DNA of 64,000 nt. It comes from an uncultured Oscillospiraceae bacterium. Its GTDB lineage: Bacteria; Bacillota; Clostridia; Oscillospirales; Oscillospiraceae. The translations under genes and the position numbers were made by a program. The DNA lies in the NCBI GenBank assembly GCA_944385365.1, contig CALWWW010000002.1:1-64000 (forward strand), written 5' to 3'. Below are positions 23,042 through 32,076 of the stretch, piece by piece (the stretch's first letter is position 1; each line of letters begins with the position of its first letter). The notes beneath the pieces are model-generated. The model saw only the letters and a program-made list of their open reading frames with translations, had not been told where the DNA came from and ran no database searches.

Positions 23042-23076
23042 AAAAAACGCTCGGCCCCAGTGGCCGAGCGTTTTTG
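23042..23076 (+). terminator. radA terminator
   Basis: CGCTCGGCC pairs with GGCCGAGCG, followed by TTTTT; A-rich on the other side, so it may also serve the convergent gene at 23080. Confidence 0.85.
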
Positions 23077-23079
23077 CTG

Positions 23080-24495
23080 TCAGGAGGGAATCAAGCGATT
23101 CAGCAGGCTGACATAATAAGAGTTGTTGATCATGAAAGGATAGTTGATCACCAGCAGATCGTCCACGCCCTGCGCCTTGGCAAAGGCAGGCAAATCCAGA
23201 CTGGGCTTACCATCCTGATTAAACTGCCGGGGGTCGATGACAATGATCTTGCTGTAATGGCTGGTGAGGAAGGGCACAAAGGCATTGCCGTAGGACTCTT
23301 TCAGCACCATGCAGACCGGGCCGTCCTCAACGGCTGTCTCCACCACGCATACCGGCGTATCACCGCCGATGAAGCACAGATACTTGTTGGACACATTTTC
23401 CGCCAGTTTGGTATAAACTACGCTGATGGCAATTCCATCGGACAGCGTGGCGTCGGAATAATATTTGGCGTGGGTCTCCACAATGGGCAGATAATACGTC
23501 AGTGTGTCGGGGTTCTCTTTGAGGGCCTGGCTCTGAGGGTACTTCTGCGTATAGGTGTACATGGAGCCCAGGAAATTCTCATAAGTGCCGGTCTTAAACT
23601 GGTCCAGGGGAACCGGGTCGAAGCCCGTAGCCTTGCAGTACTGGGTATAGGCATAATAAGCGCCCAATGCAGTCCAGTGGTGATCGGTACGGAAATAGAT
23701 ATACTCGTCGGCATGGTTCCGCAGTGCTGAGTATGCGTCCACGGTCACAATAGAATCATTCATAGCGCCGTAGCACCGTTCAATCATGTCCTTTTGGGAG
23801 TGGGAACCGGTGTGGAAGCTTTCCGGGGAGTAGAATTCACCGGAGTTGGGCGTCACCAGGGAAATGGTACGCACATCGGAGCCCAATGCCTGGGACAGAT
23901 TGTTGACCGCATCGGCATAGGAGTCAATGACCTCATTGTTTGCCGTAGGAATATCCATGGCGTTATCGCCATCAACGTAAATCGTACCGATGGCCGTACC
24001 TTCATTCTCAGCCGGAACGTCGATCTCCGGCGGCGTTGTGGTTTCGTCCTCAGCATTGCCGGTAGAGGGCGTTTGCTGCTCCGATGTATCAGTCGAAGGA
24101 TCTGTGGTCTCTGGAGCAGAGGTACTGCCGGAATCTTCGAGATTGTTGAGGGCATTCTCCACATCGTGGAGCGACTCGCCGCCCTGTTCCGCGCCGCCGT
24201 TAAAATCGATAGCCAGATAGTTGTTGTCGCCGCCGCCGGAGTAATAATAAAACTTATTCAACTCCTGATTCAGGGGCATCAGCTTTTCCCGGAACGGAAA
24301 TGTATCCGTATAGTAAGATTCCAGCTGCTGTACATAGGAACCGTCCAGCAGGGCGCTCCAGGAGAATTTAGGCTTTTCAATCTTGCGGTTTTCACCGGCC
24401 AAAACCGTGGGGTCCGTATCCAGCAGGGAAATAGCGCCGACGGCGGTCAGCACAGCCAGCAGAGCGCCCATCAGACAGATATACAGTTTTTTCAT
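23080..24495 (-). CDS. DHHW-family (AlgX/DltD-like) secreted acetylation partner
   Basis: A 471-residue protein with an N-terminal signal anchor (residues 4-24) and an extracellular body. The family motif DHHW is present in YFRTDHHWTALGAYYAY, and KESYGNAF supplies the late serine segment of the SGNH-like fold. Residues 105-165 are an inserted Thr/Ser/Glu/Pro-rich linker. Such proteins work with an MBOAT transporter to O-acetylate cell-surface polymers, and the MBOAT gene lies 14 bases upstream in the same operon. The polymer acted on is unknown. Confidence 0.85.
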   Translation of the reverse strand: MKKLYICLMGALLAVLTAVGAISLLDTDPTVLAGENRKIEKPKFSWSALLDGSYVQQLESYYTDTFPFREKLMPLNQELNKFYYYSGGGDNNYLAIDFNGGAEQGGESLHDVENALNNLEDSGSTSAPETTDPSTDTSEQQTPSTGNAEDETTTPPEIDVPAENEGTAIGTIYVDGDNAMDIPTANNEVIDSYADAVNNLSQALGSDVRTISLVTPNSGEFYSPESFHTGSHSQKDMIERCYGAMNDSIVTVDAYSALRNHADEYIYFRTDHHWTALGAYYAYTQYCKATGFDPVPLDQFKTGTYENFLGSMYTYTQKYPQSQALKENPDTLTYYLPIVETHAKYYSDATLSDGIAISVVYTKLAENVSNKYLCFIGGDTPVCVVETAVEDGPVCMVLKESYGNAFVPFLTSHYSKIIVIDPRQFNQDGKPSLDLPAFAKAQGVDDLLVINYPFMINNSYYVSLLNRLIPS

Positions 24496-24509
24496 GGGAA
24501 CACCTCCCG

Positions 24510-25928
24510 TCAGAAGCGGAAATAGAGGAACGGGTTAAAGCTGGAACCGATAAGGGAGACAACCGACAGGCCCAGCAGCACCAGATCGAATACGTAGACA
24601 ACAATGGTATAAACAATACGTTTTTTAGGCTTGGCCTTGGGATTTTCCATGCAAATACCGCTGAAGACCATGCCGATAAAGCGGGGAATGGGCGTGCTGC
24701 CCAGAATGCAGACCAGCAGCAGCGGCAAATTGTTCAGCAGTGTAATATTCATCTGTGTGTCGGTGAAGCCCGTACCCACCTGACCAAAGAGCAGTCCAAA
24801 GGTTTGGCCCAACTGGGTCAAATCCGTGCAGTAGAACAGAACCCAGCCCAGAATCACCAGGAAAAAGGTTCCCAGGCACCGCAGGACCGTTGGGATCTTC
24901 TCCAGTACATGGGGGATGGACTTTTCAATATACAGCAGGACGAAGAAGTACAGGCCCCACAGGGCAAAGTTCCAGCTGGCGCCGTGCCACAGACCGGTCA
25001 ATGTCCAAACGATCAGCAGATTGAGAACATGGTGACGGCGATTGCCGCCCAGGGGGATATAGACATAATCCCGGAAGAAGCTGCCCAGAGAGATATGCCA
25101 GCGGCGCCAGAATTCTGTGATCGAACGGGACATATAGGGCAGGTCGAAGTTTTCCGAGTAGCGGAAACCGAACACACGGCCCAAACCGATGGCCATATCC
25201 GAATAGCCGGAGAAGTCAAAATAGATTTGGAACGTGTACATCAGAATTCCCAGCCAGCCGCCCAATGTGGTAGTGGCCGACAGTGTGCCGCCAAGGAGCT
25301 GTGTAGCCACCTGACCAGCATAGTTGGCCAGGAGAACCTTTTTCGCCAGGCCAATGCAGAATCGCAGCAGTCCATAGAAAATGCTGGCATAGTTAATTTT
25401 CCGCTGGGACAGCTGAGGCTCAATCTCCGAGTATCGGACAATGGGGCCTGCAATCAGCTGCGGGAACAGGGAAACGTACAGCAAAAAGTTCCGGTAGGAG
25501 CGCTGGACCTCCACCTGGCCCCGATAAACGTCAATGACATAGGAAAGGGTCTGGAACGTATAAAAGGAAATACCAATGGGCAGAGACACCTGGGGAGCAG
25601 TCAAATGCAATCCCAGGAGGTTCAGGTTTTCCACAAAAAATCCGATGTACTTGAAATAGCCCAGCAAGGAGAGGTTAAAGATGACGGAAAGAATCATCCA
25701 TAGCTTTCCTTTGGGGTTGTCCGGGCCGTTGATCAGCCTGCCGATCAGATAATTTATAAAGGTGGAGAAGAGTAGAAGCAGCACATACAGCGGCTCGCCC
25801 CAGGCGTAGAAATAGAGGCTGAATACCACCAGCACCCAGTTTTTATAGGAAATGGAAGGTCTTGCAAAATACAGCAAAACACAGGCTGGCAAGAACAGAA
25901 ACAAAAAAATCAAGCTGGAGAAAACCAT
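24510..25928 (-). CDS. MBOAT-family O-acyltransferase (AlgI/DltB-like)
   Basis: A 472-residue polytopic membrane protein with about ten helices. It carries the family motifs SITEFWRRWHISLGSFF and TGLWHGASWNF with the invariant histidine. It would move acyl groups across the membrane to the DHHW partner for surface-polymer O-acetylation. The start at 25928 (MVFSSLIFLFLFLP) follows GAAGGGACGG; an upstream ATG six codons away is less likely. First gene of a two-gene operon. Confidence 0.9.
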   Translation of the reverse strand: MVFSSLIFLFLFLPACVLLYFARPSISYKNWVLVVFSLYFYAWGEPLYVLLLLFSTFINYLIGRLINGPDNPKGKLWMILSVIFNLSLLGYFKYIGFFVENLNLLGLHLTAPQVSLPIGISFYTFQTLSYVIDVYRGQVEVQRSYRNFLLYVSLFPQLIAGPIVRYSEIEPQLSQRKINYASIFYGLLRFCIGLAKKVLLANYAGQVATQLLGGTLSATTTLGGWLGILMYTFQIYFDFSGYSDMAIGLGRVFGFRYSENFDLPYMSRSITEFWRRWHISLGSFFRDYVYIPLGGNRRHHVLNLLIVWTLTGLWHGASWNFALWGLYFFVLLYIEKSIPHVLEKIPTVLRCLGTFFLVILGWVLFYCTDLTQLGQTFGLLFGQVGTGFTDTQMNITLLNNLPLLLVCILGSTPIPRFIGMVFSGICMENPKAKPKKRIVYTIVVYVFDLVLLGLSVVSLIGSSFNPFLYFRF

Positions 25929-26282
25929 GGACGCCCGTCCCTTCACAAATTTACATAATCACAGACCAAAGGGGGCTGCTGTGATCTATGCTATCAAAGT
26001 ATGACGAAAAAAGCAACTATCAATTTGAATTTTTTCCGGAGAAATTTACGATATTCCCCAGTAAATTACGGTTTAATGGGCAAAAAGCTACAAAAGAGTG
26101 ACAAAAGAAAAAAAGGTGACAAAACCGAAGGCAAAAACCTTTAAAAAGTTACAGCTCTTAGAAGAAACCAAGCAAAACAATGTAATCCAACATAAAACTT
26201 GATTTTTTTAGAATAGCGGATATAATGAAGAGGAGAGAACAATCTGCGGGAATTTGATCCGCACAGGATAAGGTGGGACCAT
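25929..26282. other. Intergenic region between MBOAT and DeoR genes
   Basis: 354 bases, AT-rich, holding divergent control regions. The DeoR promoter is at 26199-26226. A 7-bp inverted repeat (ATCACAG/CTGTGAT) lies in the MBOAT leader near 25957-25984. No gene or known RNA is seen. Confidence 0.5.
26199..26226 (+). promoter_or_regulatory. Sigma-A promoter of the DeoR-family gene
   Basis: TTGATT (26199-26204), 16-base spacer, TATAAT (26221-26226), 56 bases before the start. Confidence 0.7.
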
Positions 26283-27053
26283 ATGCTTGCAATCGAACGA
26301 AAAAACGAGATTCTCAATAAGCTGCGGCTGGAGCAGCGGGTACTGGTAAGCCAACTGGCGGCACACTACGGTGTGACAGAAGAGACCATCCGCCGAGACC
26401 TGGACAAGCTGGAAAAGGAGGGCTATGCCACCAAGACGTATGGCGGCGCCATATGGGGAAACAGCACCAAAACGGATTTGTCCTATACCATCCGCAACAA
26501 AACCAACGTGGAGGCCAAGCGAACCATTGCCAAACTGGTGTGCAGCCAAATCGTCGATGGAGACCATATCATGCTGGATGACAGCTCCACCTCTCTGTAT
26601 ATCGCCAAACAGTTGAAGGATAAAAAAGAGCTGACCGTCATTACCAACTCTGTGGAGATTGTTGTGGAGCTCAGTGACGTGGAGGGCTGGAATATCCTGC
26701 TCACCGGCGGACGCCTGAAACGGGATACCATGGCACTGGTGGGCTCCCAATGCCACCAGATGTTGCAGAACTACCATGTAGACAAGGCCATTATGTCCTG
26801 TAAGGGTGTGGACCCTGTCTCCGGCATTACCGATTCCAGCGAAGATCATGCATCAACCAAGCAAACCATGATGCGCGCTGCCAACACGCGGATTCTGGCA
26901 GTGGATTCCTCCAAGTTTGAAAAGGTCTCCTTTGTCAAAATCGCGGAGCTGGAGCAAATCGACTGCATTGTGACAAACCGGCCGCCGGAGAAATCGTTTT
27001 TACAGCTGCTAGAGCAGCGACAAGTGCAATGTATCTATCCAACCGATGGATAG
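26283..27053 (+). CDS. DeoR/GlpR-family transcriptional regulator
   Basis: A 256-residue repressor-type regulator. Residues 1-57 form the DeoR helix-turn-helix (RKNEILNKLRLEQRVLVSQL, YGVTEETIRRDLDKLEKEG). The rest is a DeoRC phosphosugar-sensing domain (DHIMLDDSSTSLYIAKQLK, LTGGRLKRDT). These proteins usually control sugar-phosphate metabolism; no target operon is adjacent, since the next genes are convergent ribosomal genes. AAGGTGGGA precedes the ATG. Confidence 0.88.
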   Translation: MLAIERKNEILNKLRLEQRVLVSQLAAHYGVTEETIRRDLDKLEKEGYATKTYGGAIWGNSTKTDLSYTIRNKTNVEAKRTIAKLVCSQIVDGDHIMLDDSSTSLYIAKQLKDKKELTVITNSVEIVVELSDVEGWNILLTGGRLKRDTMALVGSQCHQMLQNYHVDKAIMSCKGVDPVSGITDSSEDHASTKQTMMRAANTRILAVDSSKFEKVSFVKIAELEQIDCIVTNRPPEKSFLQLLEQRQVQCIYPTDG

Positions 27054-27055
27054 GG

Positions 27056-27100
27056 AAGATGGCGGTCTGCAAGTATCATACTTACGGACCGCCATCTTTA
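27056..27100 (+). terminator. Terminator of the DeoR gene
   Basis: AAGATGGCGGTC pairs with GACCGCCATCTT (27087-27098), followed by TT. Confidence 0.75.
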
Positions 27101-27110
27101 CAATGGTTAA

Positions 27111-27142
27111 AAAAAGAGCTGCAGATCACTCTGCAGCTCTTT
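27111..27142 (-). terminator. rplL terminator
   Basis: On the minus strand AAAGAGCTGCAG pairs with CTGCAGCTCTTT and is followed by a run of T. Its presence shows that transcription stops after rplL, with no rpoB downstream. Confidence 0.85.
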
Positions 27143-27168
27143 GCGCACAACTGTCAAGTAAGAAATTC

Positions 27169-27549
27169 TTACTTGGCCTCGGCCTCGGCGCCAGCCTCCT
27201 TCAGCTTGGCAACCAGAGCCTCGGCGTCGTCCTTGGACATAGCCTCCTTGACCTTGGCAGGGGCGCCGTCGACCATGGCCTTGGCTTCCTTCAGGCCCAG
27301 GCCGGTAGCCTCACGGACAACCTTGATAACAGCGATCTTGTTGGCGCCGGCGCTCTTCAGTTCGACGTCAAACTCAGTCTTCTCCTCAGCAGCGGCACCA
27401 GCAGCAGCACCGGCAGCGGGAGCAGCAACAGCGGCGGCAGCGGCGGAAACGCCGAAAGCCTCTTCCAGAGCATGAACCAGCTCGGACAGCTCCAGAACAG
27501 ACAGAGCCTTAACTTCCTCGATCATAGCCAAAACTTTTTCGCTAGCCAT
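27169..27549 (-). CDS. rplL: 50S ribosomal protein L7/L12
   Basis: A 126-residue stalk protein. It has the N-terminal dimerisation helices ([19 protein letters not shown]), an Ala/Gly-rich hinge and the C-terminal factor-binding domain ([20 protein letters not shown]). It recruits elongation factors to the ribosome. Second gene of the rplJ-rplL unit, 38 bases after rplJ. In most bacteria rpoB follows; here a terminator and a convergent regulator do. Confidence 0.97.
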   Translation of the reverse strand: MASEKVLAMIEEVKALSVLELSELVHALEEAFGVSAAAAAVAAPAAGAAAGAAAEEKTEFDVELKSAGANKIAVIKVVREATGLGLKEAKAMVDGAPAKVKEAMSKDDAEALVAKLKEAGAEAEAK

Positions 27550-27587
27550 TGTAAATATCCTCCTAAAATGTAGTTTAGAATCGTAAA

Positions 27588-28121
27588 TTAGCCTTCGGTG
27601 GTCTCAGCAGCAGCAGCAGTGTCGCCGCCCTGAGCCTTGCAGATCTGGTCGAGCACGACGGCCAGGCTGGTGATGGGAGCCAGGAAGGTGCCCAGAACCT
27701 GAGACAGCAGAGCGTCCTTGGAGGGTAACTCGCCGAAAGCGTTCAGCTCTTCGGCAGTCAGAACACTGCCTTCGATGATGCCGCCCTTGATCTTCAGCAG
27801 ATCCTTGTTCTTCTTGGCAAACTCGCAGACGATGCGAGCGGGGGCGATGGGATCGCCGGTGGTGCAGGCCAGGGAAGTGGTGCCGTTGAGCAGCTCGTCA
27901 AACTGGTTGTAGCCGATCTTGTTGGCGGCAAACCGAGTCAGAGTGTTCTTGACAACCGTGTACTCCACACCGGCAGCACGGAACTGGTTACGCAGCTCAG
28001 TGTCCTGAGCAACCGTAATACCCTTGTAGTCCACAAAGACGGCGGCGGTAGCACCCTGCAGCTTCTCAGCCAGAGCGTCGACGGCAGCCTTCTTGCTTTC
28101 CAGTACCTTTGCGTTGGGCAT
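27588..28121 (-). CDS. rplJ: 50S ribosomal protein L10
   Basis: A 177-residue protein anchoring L7/L12 dimers to the ribosome. It starts [20 protein letters not shown] and contains [18 protein letters not shown] and KNTLTRFA, typical of L10. The start at 28121 is preceded by CGGAGGTG; a longer frame enters the leader RNA. It is controlled through the upstream L10 leader and a sigma-A promoter. Confidence 0.96.
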   Translation of the reverse strand: MPNAKVLESKKAAVDALAEKLQGATAAVFVDYKGITVAQDTELRNQFRAAGVEYTVVKNTLTRFAANKIGYNQFDELLNGTTSLACTTGDPIAPARIVCEFAKKNKDLLKIKGGIIEGSVLTAEELNAFGELPSKDALLSQVLGTFLAPITSLAVVLDQICKAQGGDTAAAAETTEG

Positions 28122-28258
28122 TTGAAGTGTCACCTCCGAAAAATAAAGTGTCCTCGCGCCAAAAGACGTGAGGACACAGAAAAAGCATATACTGTGCAAT
28201 CACCTCGGCAGGATGGGATATCCCATTACGGCGTGGCCTCCTGCTGTCTCTGGCAGCT
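28122..28258 (-). ncRNA. L10 leader (autoregulatory mRNA leader of rplJ-rplL)
   Basis: The 140-base untranslated leader between the promoter and rplJ folds into several stems, including TGTCCTCACG/CGCGAGGACA near the 5' edge of rplJ. Leaders in this position in Firmicutes bind L10 or the L10-L12 complex to repress their own synthesis. Identification rests on position and stems, not on a covariance search. Confidence 0.6.
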
Positions 28259-28263
28259 TGATC

Positions 28264-28292
28264 ATTATAGCTTGCAGCTGATAAAATGTCAA
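28264..28292 (-). promoter_or_regulatory. Sigma-A promoter of rplJ-rplL
   Basis: Minus strand: TTGACA (28287-28292), 17-base spacer, TATAAT (28264-28269). A perfect consensus match. Confidence 0.85.
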
Positions 28293-28339
28293 GCACTTTT
28301 TTCAAAAAAGATCGAAAAACCATGGCGATGCACAGTCTC

Positions 28340-28370
28340 ACGAAAACCCGCCGGTCAGAAACCGGCGGGG
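28340..28370 (-). terminator. rplA terminator
   Basis: On the minus strand CCCGCCGGT pairs with ACCGGCGGG and is followed by TTTTCG, just after rplA and before the rplJ promoter. Confidence 0.75.
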
Positions 28371-28396
28371 AAAGGGATTCTGATGAAAAGAATCTC

Positions 28397-29086
28397 TTAG
28401 TACTTGCTGGTAGAAACCTTCACGCCGGGGCCCATGGTGGAGGCCAGGACGCAGCTTCTGATATACTGGCCCTTGGCAGCGGAGGGCTTGGCCTTGATAA
28501 CAGCGTTGATCAGGGCCTCGAAGTTCTCGGTCAGCTTCTCAGCGCCGAAAGAAACCTTGCCGATGGGGCAGTGGATGATGTTGGTCTTGTCGAGACGGTA
28601 CTCGATCTTACCAGCCTTGATCTCCTTGACGGCAGCGGCCACGTTGGGGGTCACGGTGCCGGCCTTGGGGGAGGGCATCAAGCCCTTGGGGCCCAGGACC
28701 TTACCGAGACGGCCAACAACGCCCATCATGTCGGGGGTAGCAACGACGACGTCGAAGTCGAACCAGTTCTCCTTGGTGATCTTCTCCACCAGCTCCATGC
28801 CGCCGACATAGTCAGCGCCGGCCTCCTTGGCCTCGTCCACCTTGGCGTCCTTGGCGAACACCAGAACCTTGCGGGTCTTGCCGGTGCCGTTGGGCAGAAC
28901 GATGGCGCCGCGGACCTGCTGGTCAGCGTGACGGGAGTCAACGCCGAGCTTGATGTGGATCTCAACGGTCTCGTCAAACTTGGCGGTGGCGGACTTGACA
29001 ACGAGGCCCATGGCCTCGGCAACGTCGTACTGAACGCTGCGGTCGATCAGCTTAGCGCTGTCGGTATATTTTTTACCTCTGAACAA
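28397..29086 (-). CDS. rplA: 50S ribosomal protein L1
   Basis: A 229-residue L1 protein, starting [17 protein letters not shown]. It contains the family signature in [19 protein letters not shown]. It binds 23S rRNA at the E-site stalk and typically represses the rplK-rplA mRNA. It lies 89 bases after rplK and ends before its own terminator. Confidence 0.97.
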   Translation of the reverse strand: MFRGKKYTDSAKLIDRSVQYDVAEAMGLVVKSATAKFDETVEIHIKLGVDSRHADQQVRGAIVLPNGTGKTRKVLVFAKDAKVDEAKEAGADYVGGMELVEKITKENWFDFDVVVATPDMMGVVGRLGKVLGPKGLMPSPKAGTVTPNVAAAVKEIKAGKIEYRLDKTNIIHCPIGKVSFGAEKLTENFEALINAVIKAKPSAAKGQYIRSCVLASTMGPGVKVSTSKY

Positions 29087-29175
29087 TGTAATATCCTCCT
29101 TAAAGTGGTGATGCGGAATAATCCTCCCACATTTTGAGGCACGGCAGCAAATGCCGTATGGCCTCGGTCAGCAAT

Positions 29176-29601
29176 TTACTCGACAACCGTAACGCCCATG
29201 CTGCGGCAGGTGCCGGCAACCTGAGACATGGCAGCCTCAATGCTGGGGGCGTTGAGGTCGGGCATCTTTTTCTCAGCGATCTCACGAACCTGAGCCATGG
29301 TGATGGTGCCAACCTTATCCTTATTGGGAACGCCGGAACCCTTCTCCAGGCTGATAGCCTTCATGATCAGAGCGGGGGTGGGGGGCGTCTTGGTGATAAA
29401 GGTGAAGCTGCGGTCGGCGTAAACGGTGATCACAACGGGGATCTTGAAACCGGCCTGATCCTTGGTGCGCTCGTTGAACTCCTTGATGAACTGCGCGATG
29501 TTCACGCCGTGCTGGCCGAGAGCGGGGCCGACAGGGGGAGAGGCGGTAGCCTTTGCTGCCGGGATCTGCAGTTTGATATAACCTGTAACTTTCTGTGCCA
29601 T
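29176..29601 (-). CDS. rplK: 50S ribosomal protein L11
   Basis: A 141-residue L11 protein: [17 protein letters not shown] at the N-terminus, [14 protein letters not shown] and ending [20 protein letters not shown]. It forms the GTPase-associated centre with 23S rRNA. The start at 29601 follows AGGAGGTG; the longer frame is in the nusG-rplK spacer. Part of the rpmG-secE-nusG-rplK-rplA operon. Confidence 0.97.
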   Translation of the reverse strand: MAQKVTGYIKLQIPAAKATASPPVGPALGQHGVNIAQFIKEFNERTKDQAGFKIPVVITVYADRSFTFITKTPPTPALIMKAISLEKGSGVPNKDKVGTITMAQVREIAEKKMPDLNAPSIEAAMSQVAGTCRSMGVTVVE

Positions 29602-29708
29602 TACAGAGCACCTCCTGAAGAAAATGTGGTATTGGTACGCCCGTCCGGCGTACATTGGCGGGGTTTGGGACCCCTCCCACGTTCCTTGCCGTCAAATGCG
29701 GCGAGTAC

Positions 29709-30236
29709 TTATGTTTCGTCGAGCAGCTCGACCTGTTCCAGATCCAGCTCGACAGGTGTTTCACGTCCGAGCATGGTGACGATAACGCGCACCTTGTTGC
29801 CGGGAATGTCGATGGACTCGACCGTGCCGGTAAAATTGCTCAGCGTGCCGTCCACGATGGTGACGCGGTCGCCTACACCGTAGGAGACAACGACCTCGTG
29901 CTTTTCCACGCCCATCTGGGCCACTTCCTCATCGGTGAGGGGAGTGGGCTTGGTGCCGGAGCCGACAAAGCCCGTGACGCCGCGGACGTTCTTAATCACG
30001 TACCAGGACTCATCGGACATGACCATCTTCACCAGCACATAGCCGGGGAAGACTTTGCGCTCATAGGTCTTGGGGCCCTTTTCGGTGAGTTCGGTGACCG
30101 TCTCCAGGGGAATCGAAACCTCATGGATCAGATTCTCCAGATGGCGGTTTTCCACCGTCTTTTCGATGGTGGCCTTAACGGTATTTTCATAGCCGGAGTA
30201 TGTGTGGACCACATACCATTTTGCAGTATCCGCCAT
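29709..30236 (-). CDS. nusG: Transcription termination/antitermination factor NusG
   Basis: A 175-residue NusG with the NGN domain (KWYVVHTYSGYENTVKATIE, FPGYVLVKMVMSDESWYVI, RGVTGFVG) and a C-terminal KOW domain (VGDRVTIVDGTLSNFTGTVE). It binds RNA polymerase and modulates pausing and termination. It lies 9 bases after secE. Confidence 0.97.
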   Translation of the reverse strand: MADTAKWYVVHTYSGYENTVKATIEKTVENRHLENLIHEVSIPLETVTELTEKGPKTYERKVFPGYVLVKMVMSDESWYVIKNVRGVTGFVGSGTKPTPLTDEEVAQMGVEKHEVVVSYGVGDRVTIVDGTLSNFTGTVESIDIPGNKVRVIVTMLGRETPVELDLEQVELLDET

Positions 30237-30245
30237 GAGAACACC

Positions 30246-30482
30246 TTAACCCTTGACCAGGGAGATGATGCCGTTGACGACCAGACCGGCCACGGCGTCA
30301 AACGCCCAGATGAAGATACCCACCAGCAGCACGCAGAACAGCACAATCACGGTGTTGTTGATCATCTGCTGCTTGGTAGGCCATACGACCTTTTTCAGCT
30401 CGCTTCTGAGCTCGCGGAAGAAGCGCTTGGTTCTGGAACCGATGCGGACAAAAAAGTTTTCCTTTTTGCTTGCTTCTGCCAT
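30246..30482 (-). CDS. secE: Preprotein translocase subunit SecE
   Basis: A 78-residue small SecE with a basic cytoplasmic helix (RTKRFFRELRSELKKVVWPT) and a single membrane helix (IVLFCVLLVGIFIWAFDAV), the Gram-positive form. Part of the SecYEG channel. It lies between rpmG and nusG, the classic order. Confidence 0.95.
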   Translation of the reverse strand: MAEASKKENFFVRIGSRTKRFFRELRSELKKVVWPTKQQMINNTVIVLFCVLLVGIFIWAFDAVAGLVVNGIISLVKG

Positions 30483-30517
30483 AGTTTACACCCTTTCAGC
30501 AGTGCAGACTCACTGCA

Positions 30518-30667
30518 TTACTTCGTCTCGTTGTGGATGGTATGCTTTCTGCAGAACTTGCAGTACTTCCGCATCTCCAGACGATCGGGGTCGTTCTTCT
30601 TGTTCTTCATGGTGTTGTAGTTTCTCTGCTTGCACTCAGAACAACGAAGGGTAATCTTTACACGCAT
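30518..30667 (-). CDS. rpmG: 50S ribosomal protein L33
   Basis: A 49-residue L33 with two CxxC pairs (CSEC and CKFC), the zinc-binding form. It starts MRVKITLRC at 30667, after AAGGAGGTG. First gene of the rpmG-secE-nusG-rplK-rplA operon. Confidence 0.95.
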   Translation of the reverse strand: MRVKITLRCSECKQRNYNTMKNKKNDPDRLEMRKYCKFCRKHTIHNETK

Positions 30668-30797
30668 GTTTCGGCACCTCCTTAAATATTGCCTCCCTGT
30701 ATCATCACCGGCTATCGTAAATTTAGAGGACGGCGCACCGTCGGTCCGGGACTGAAAAAGGGCATAAAAAATAAACCTCTTTTTCACAGGTGAGTTT

Positions 30798-30826
30798 ATT
30801 CTATCACAGGGAATGCGGCCGGTCAA
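30798..30826 (-). promoter_or_regulatory. Sigma-A promoter of the rpmG-secE-nusG operon
   Basis: Minus strand: TTGACC (30821-30826), 17-base spacer, TAGAAT (30798-30803). A 130-base leader with short hairpins precedes rpmG. Confidence 0.75.
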
Positions 30827-30911
30827 GCACAAAATATAAAAAAATTCCCGCTGTTTTCGCCGGTTGACGTCTGTGATACAATGGAGAAAAACGCAGGAGG
30901 TATGCAGGCCA

Positions 30912-31325
30912 ATGCGAATTATGGCAATCGATTACGGCGACGCCAGAACGGGCGTAGCCATTTCCGACCTGACCGGTTCTATCGTGGGTACGACCTTGGT
31001 GGTCCCGTCCTACAACCGAGAGAAAACCCTGTCCCAGCTCAAGGAGCTGGTGGAGCAGCACGGCGTTACAGAATTGGTCATGGGTTTTCCCAAGAACATG
31101 AACGGGACGGAGGGCCCCCGTGCAGCGCTGTACCGGGAATTTGCCGGGCTGCTGCAAGAGGCCACAGGGCTGGAGCCGGTACTCTGGGATGAACGGCGCA
31201 CTACGGTGGACGCTCACCGTATTCTGTCCGATAACAACCGTCACGGCAAAAAGCGCAAGGTCACCGTAGACGCTGTGGCCGCTTCATTGATTCTGGAGGG
31301 GTACTTGGCGTTTCGGCGGCGGTGA
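30912..31325 (+). CDS. ruvX: Putative pre-16S rRNA nuclease (Holliday-junction resolvase fold)
   Basis: A 137-residue YqgF/RuvX protein. It has the RNase H-like fold motifs [15 protein letters not shown] (catalytic Asp), [14 protein letters not shown] and [15 protein letters not shown], with a final Asp in [11 protein letters not shown]. Family members trim the 5' end of 16S rRNA. The start at 30912 follows AGGAGGT. Its last 42 bases overlap the convergent gene at 31284. Confidence 0.92.
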   Translation: MRIMAIDYGDARTGVAISDLTGSIVGTTLVVPSYNREKTLSQLKELVEQHGVTELVMGFPKNMNGTEGPRAALYREFAGLLQEATGLEPVLWDERRTTVDAHRILSDNNRHGKKRKVTVDAVAASLILEGYLAFRRR

Positions 31326-31676
31326 CGGTTTTTTCCGAAGCTCCAGTACACCAATTACCAGCAAGAAAACGCCAAACGCCTTTCGCAGCAGCACCGCCTC
31401 CAGGCAGGAAGCCGCCCACGCGCTGAGTGCAGCGGTCACTACACCGGCCAGAATGGCCGGAACAGCGGCCCGCCAGCAGATTTGGCGGTTGTGAATGTGG
31501 AAAATCAGACTAATTGAGGCAGCCGGCAGGAAGTAAAGCAGATTGATCGCCTGTGCGGTTTGCTGCTCCATGTTCAGAACGGCGGTCATCCAAATCATCA
31601 GCAGGGAACCGCCGCCGATACCAAAGGCCGACAGGATGCCGCAGACCGCACCGGCTACCACCGCGCCCCAGCTCAT
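31284..31676 (-). CDS. Half-size TSUP-family membrane protein, second piece
   Basis: A 130-residue membrane protein with four helices: VVAGAVCGILSAFGIGGGSL, then LLYFLPAASISLIFHI, and so on. The GIGGGS motif marks TSUP (TauE/SafE) anion exporters. A normal TSUP protein has about 250 residues with two such repeats. This half overlaps the preceding half gene by four bases (ATGA), so the two are made together and probably assemble into one transporter. Substrate unknown. Confidence 0.8.
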   Translation of the reverse strand: MSWGAVVAGAVCGILSAFGIGGGSLLMIWMTAVLNMEQQTAQAINLLYFLPAASISLIFHIHNRQICWRAAVPAILAGVVTAALSAWAASCLEAVLLRKAFGVFLLVIGVLELRKKPSPPPKRQVPLQNQ

Positions 31677-32029
31677 ACCAACAGCCGGATGCCGCCCCAG
31701 AGGATCAGAGCACCCAGCAGCTTATGCAGTATCCCGGCAGAGACACGGCGAAACAGCAGGCCACCGATGACACCGCCCACAGCGCCGCCGACCAGATAGG
31801 GAAGCGATTCCGCCAGGGGCAGGGGAGCGTGGCAGCCATAAACCACAATGGAAACGATGCACAGAGGCAAAATAATACTGATGGCAGTGGCAAAGGCATG
31901 TTTGTCCGATAAGCCGCACCAGCCAATCAGCATGGGAACCAAAACCATGCCGCCGCCAGCGCCCAGCAGCCCGTTGATGGTTCCGGCCGCAGCGCCGGAC
32001 AGGGCGGCGCGCCATGTAATACGTTTCAA
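31673..32029 (-). CDS. Half-size TSUP-family membrane protein, first piece
   Basis: A 118-residue partner with AALSGAAAGTINGLLGAGGG at the start, the GAGGG counterpart of the TSUP motif, and four membrane helices. The start is TTG at 32029: GGAGGG lies six bases upstream and the hairpin at 32031-32076 makes the earlier ATGs unlikely. It is directly downstream of tcdA but separated by that terminator. Together with the gene at 31284 it equals one full TSUP transporter. Confidence 0.75.
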   Translation of the reverse strand: MKRITWRAALSGAAAGTINGLLGAGGGMVLVPMLIGWCGLSDKHAFATAISIILPLCIVSIVVYGCHAPLPLAESLPYLVGGAVGGVIGGLLFRRVSAGILHKLLGALILWGGIRLLV

Positions 32030-32030
32030 G

Positions 32031-32076
32031 AAAATCCCTCCATTCCCCATCAGTTTGGGCAATGGAGGGATTTTTT
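32031..32076 (-). terminator. tcdA terminator overlapping the TSUP leader
   Basis: CCCTCCATT pairs with AATGGAGGG, with T-rich flanks on both sides. It ends tcdA transcripts, and its 3' arm also holds the GGAGGG ribosome site of the TSUP gene, so the fold may limit translation of read-through mRNA. Confidence 0.65.
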
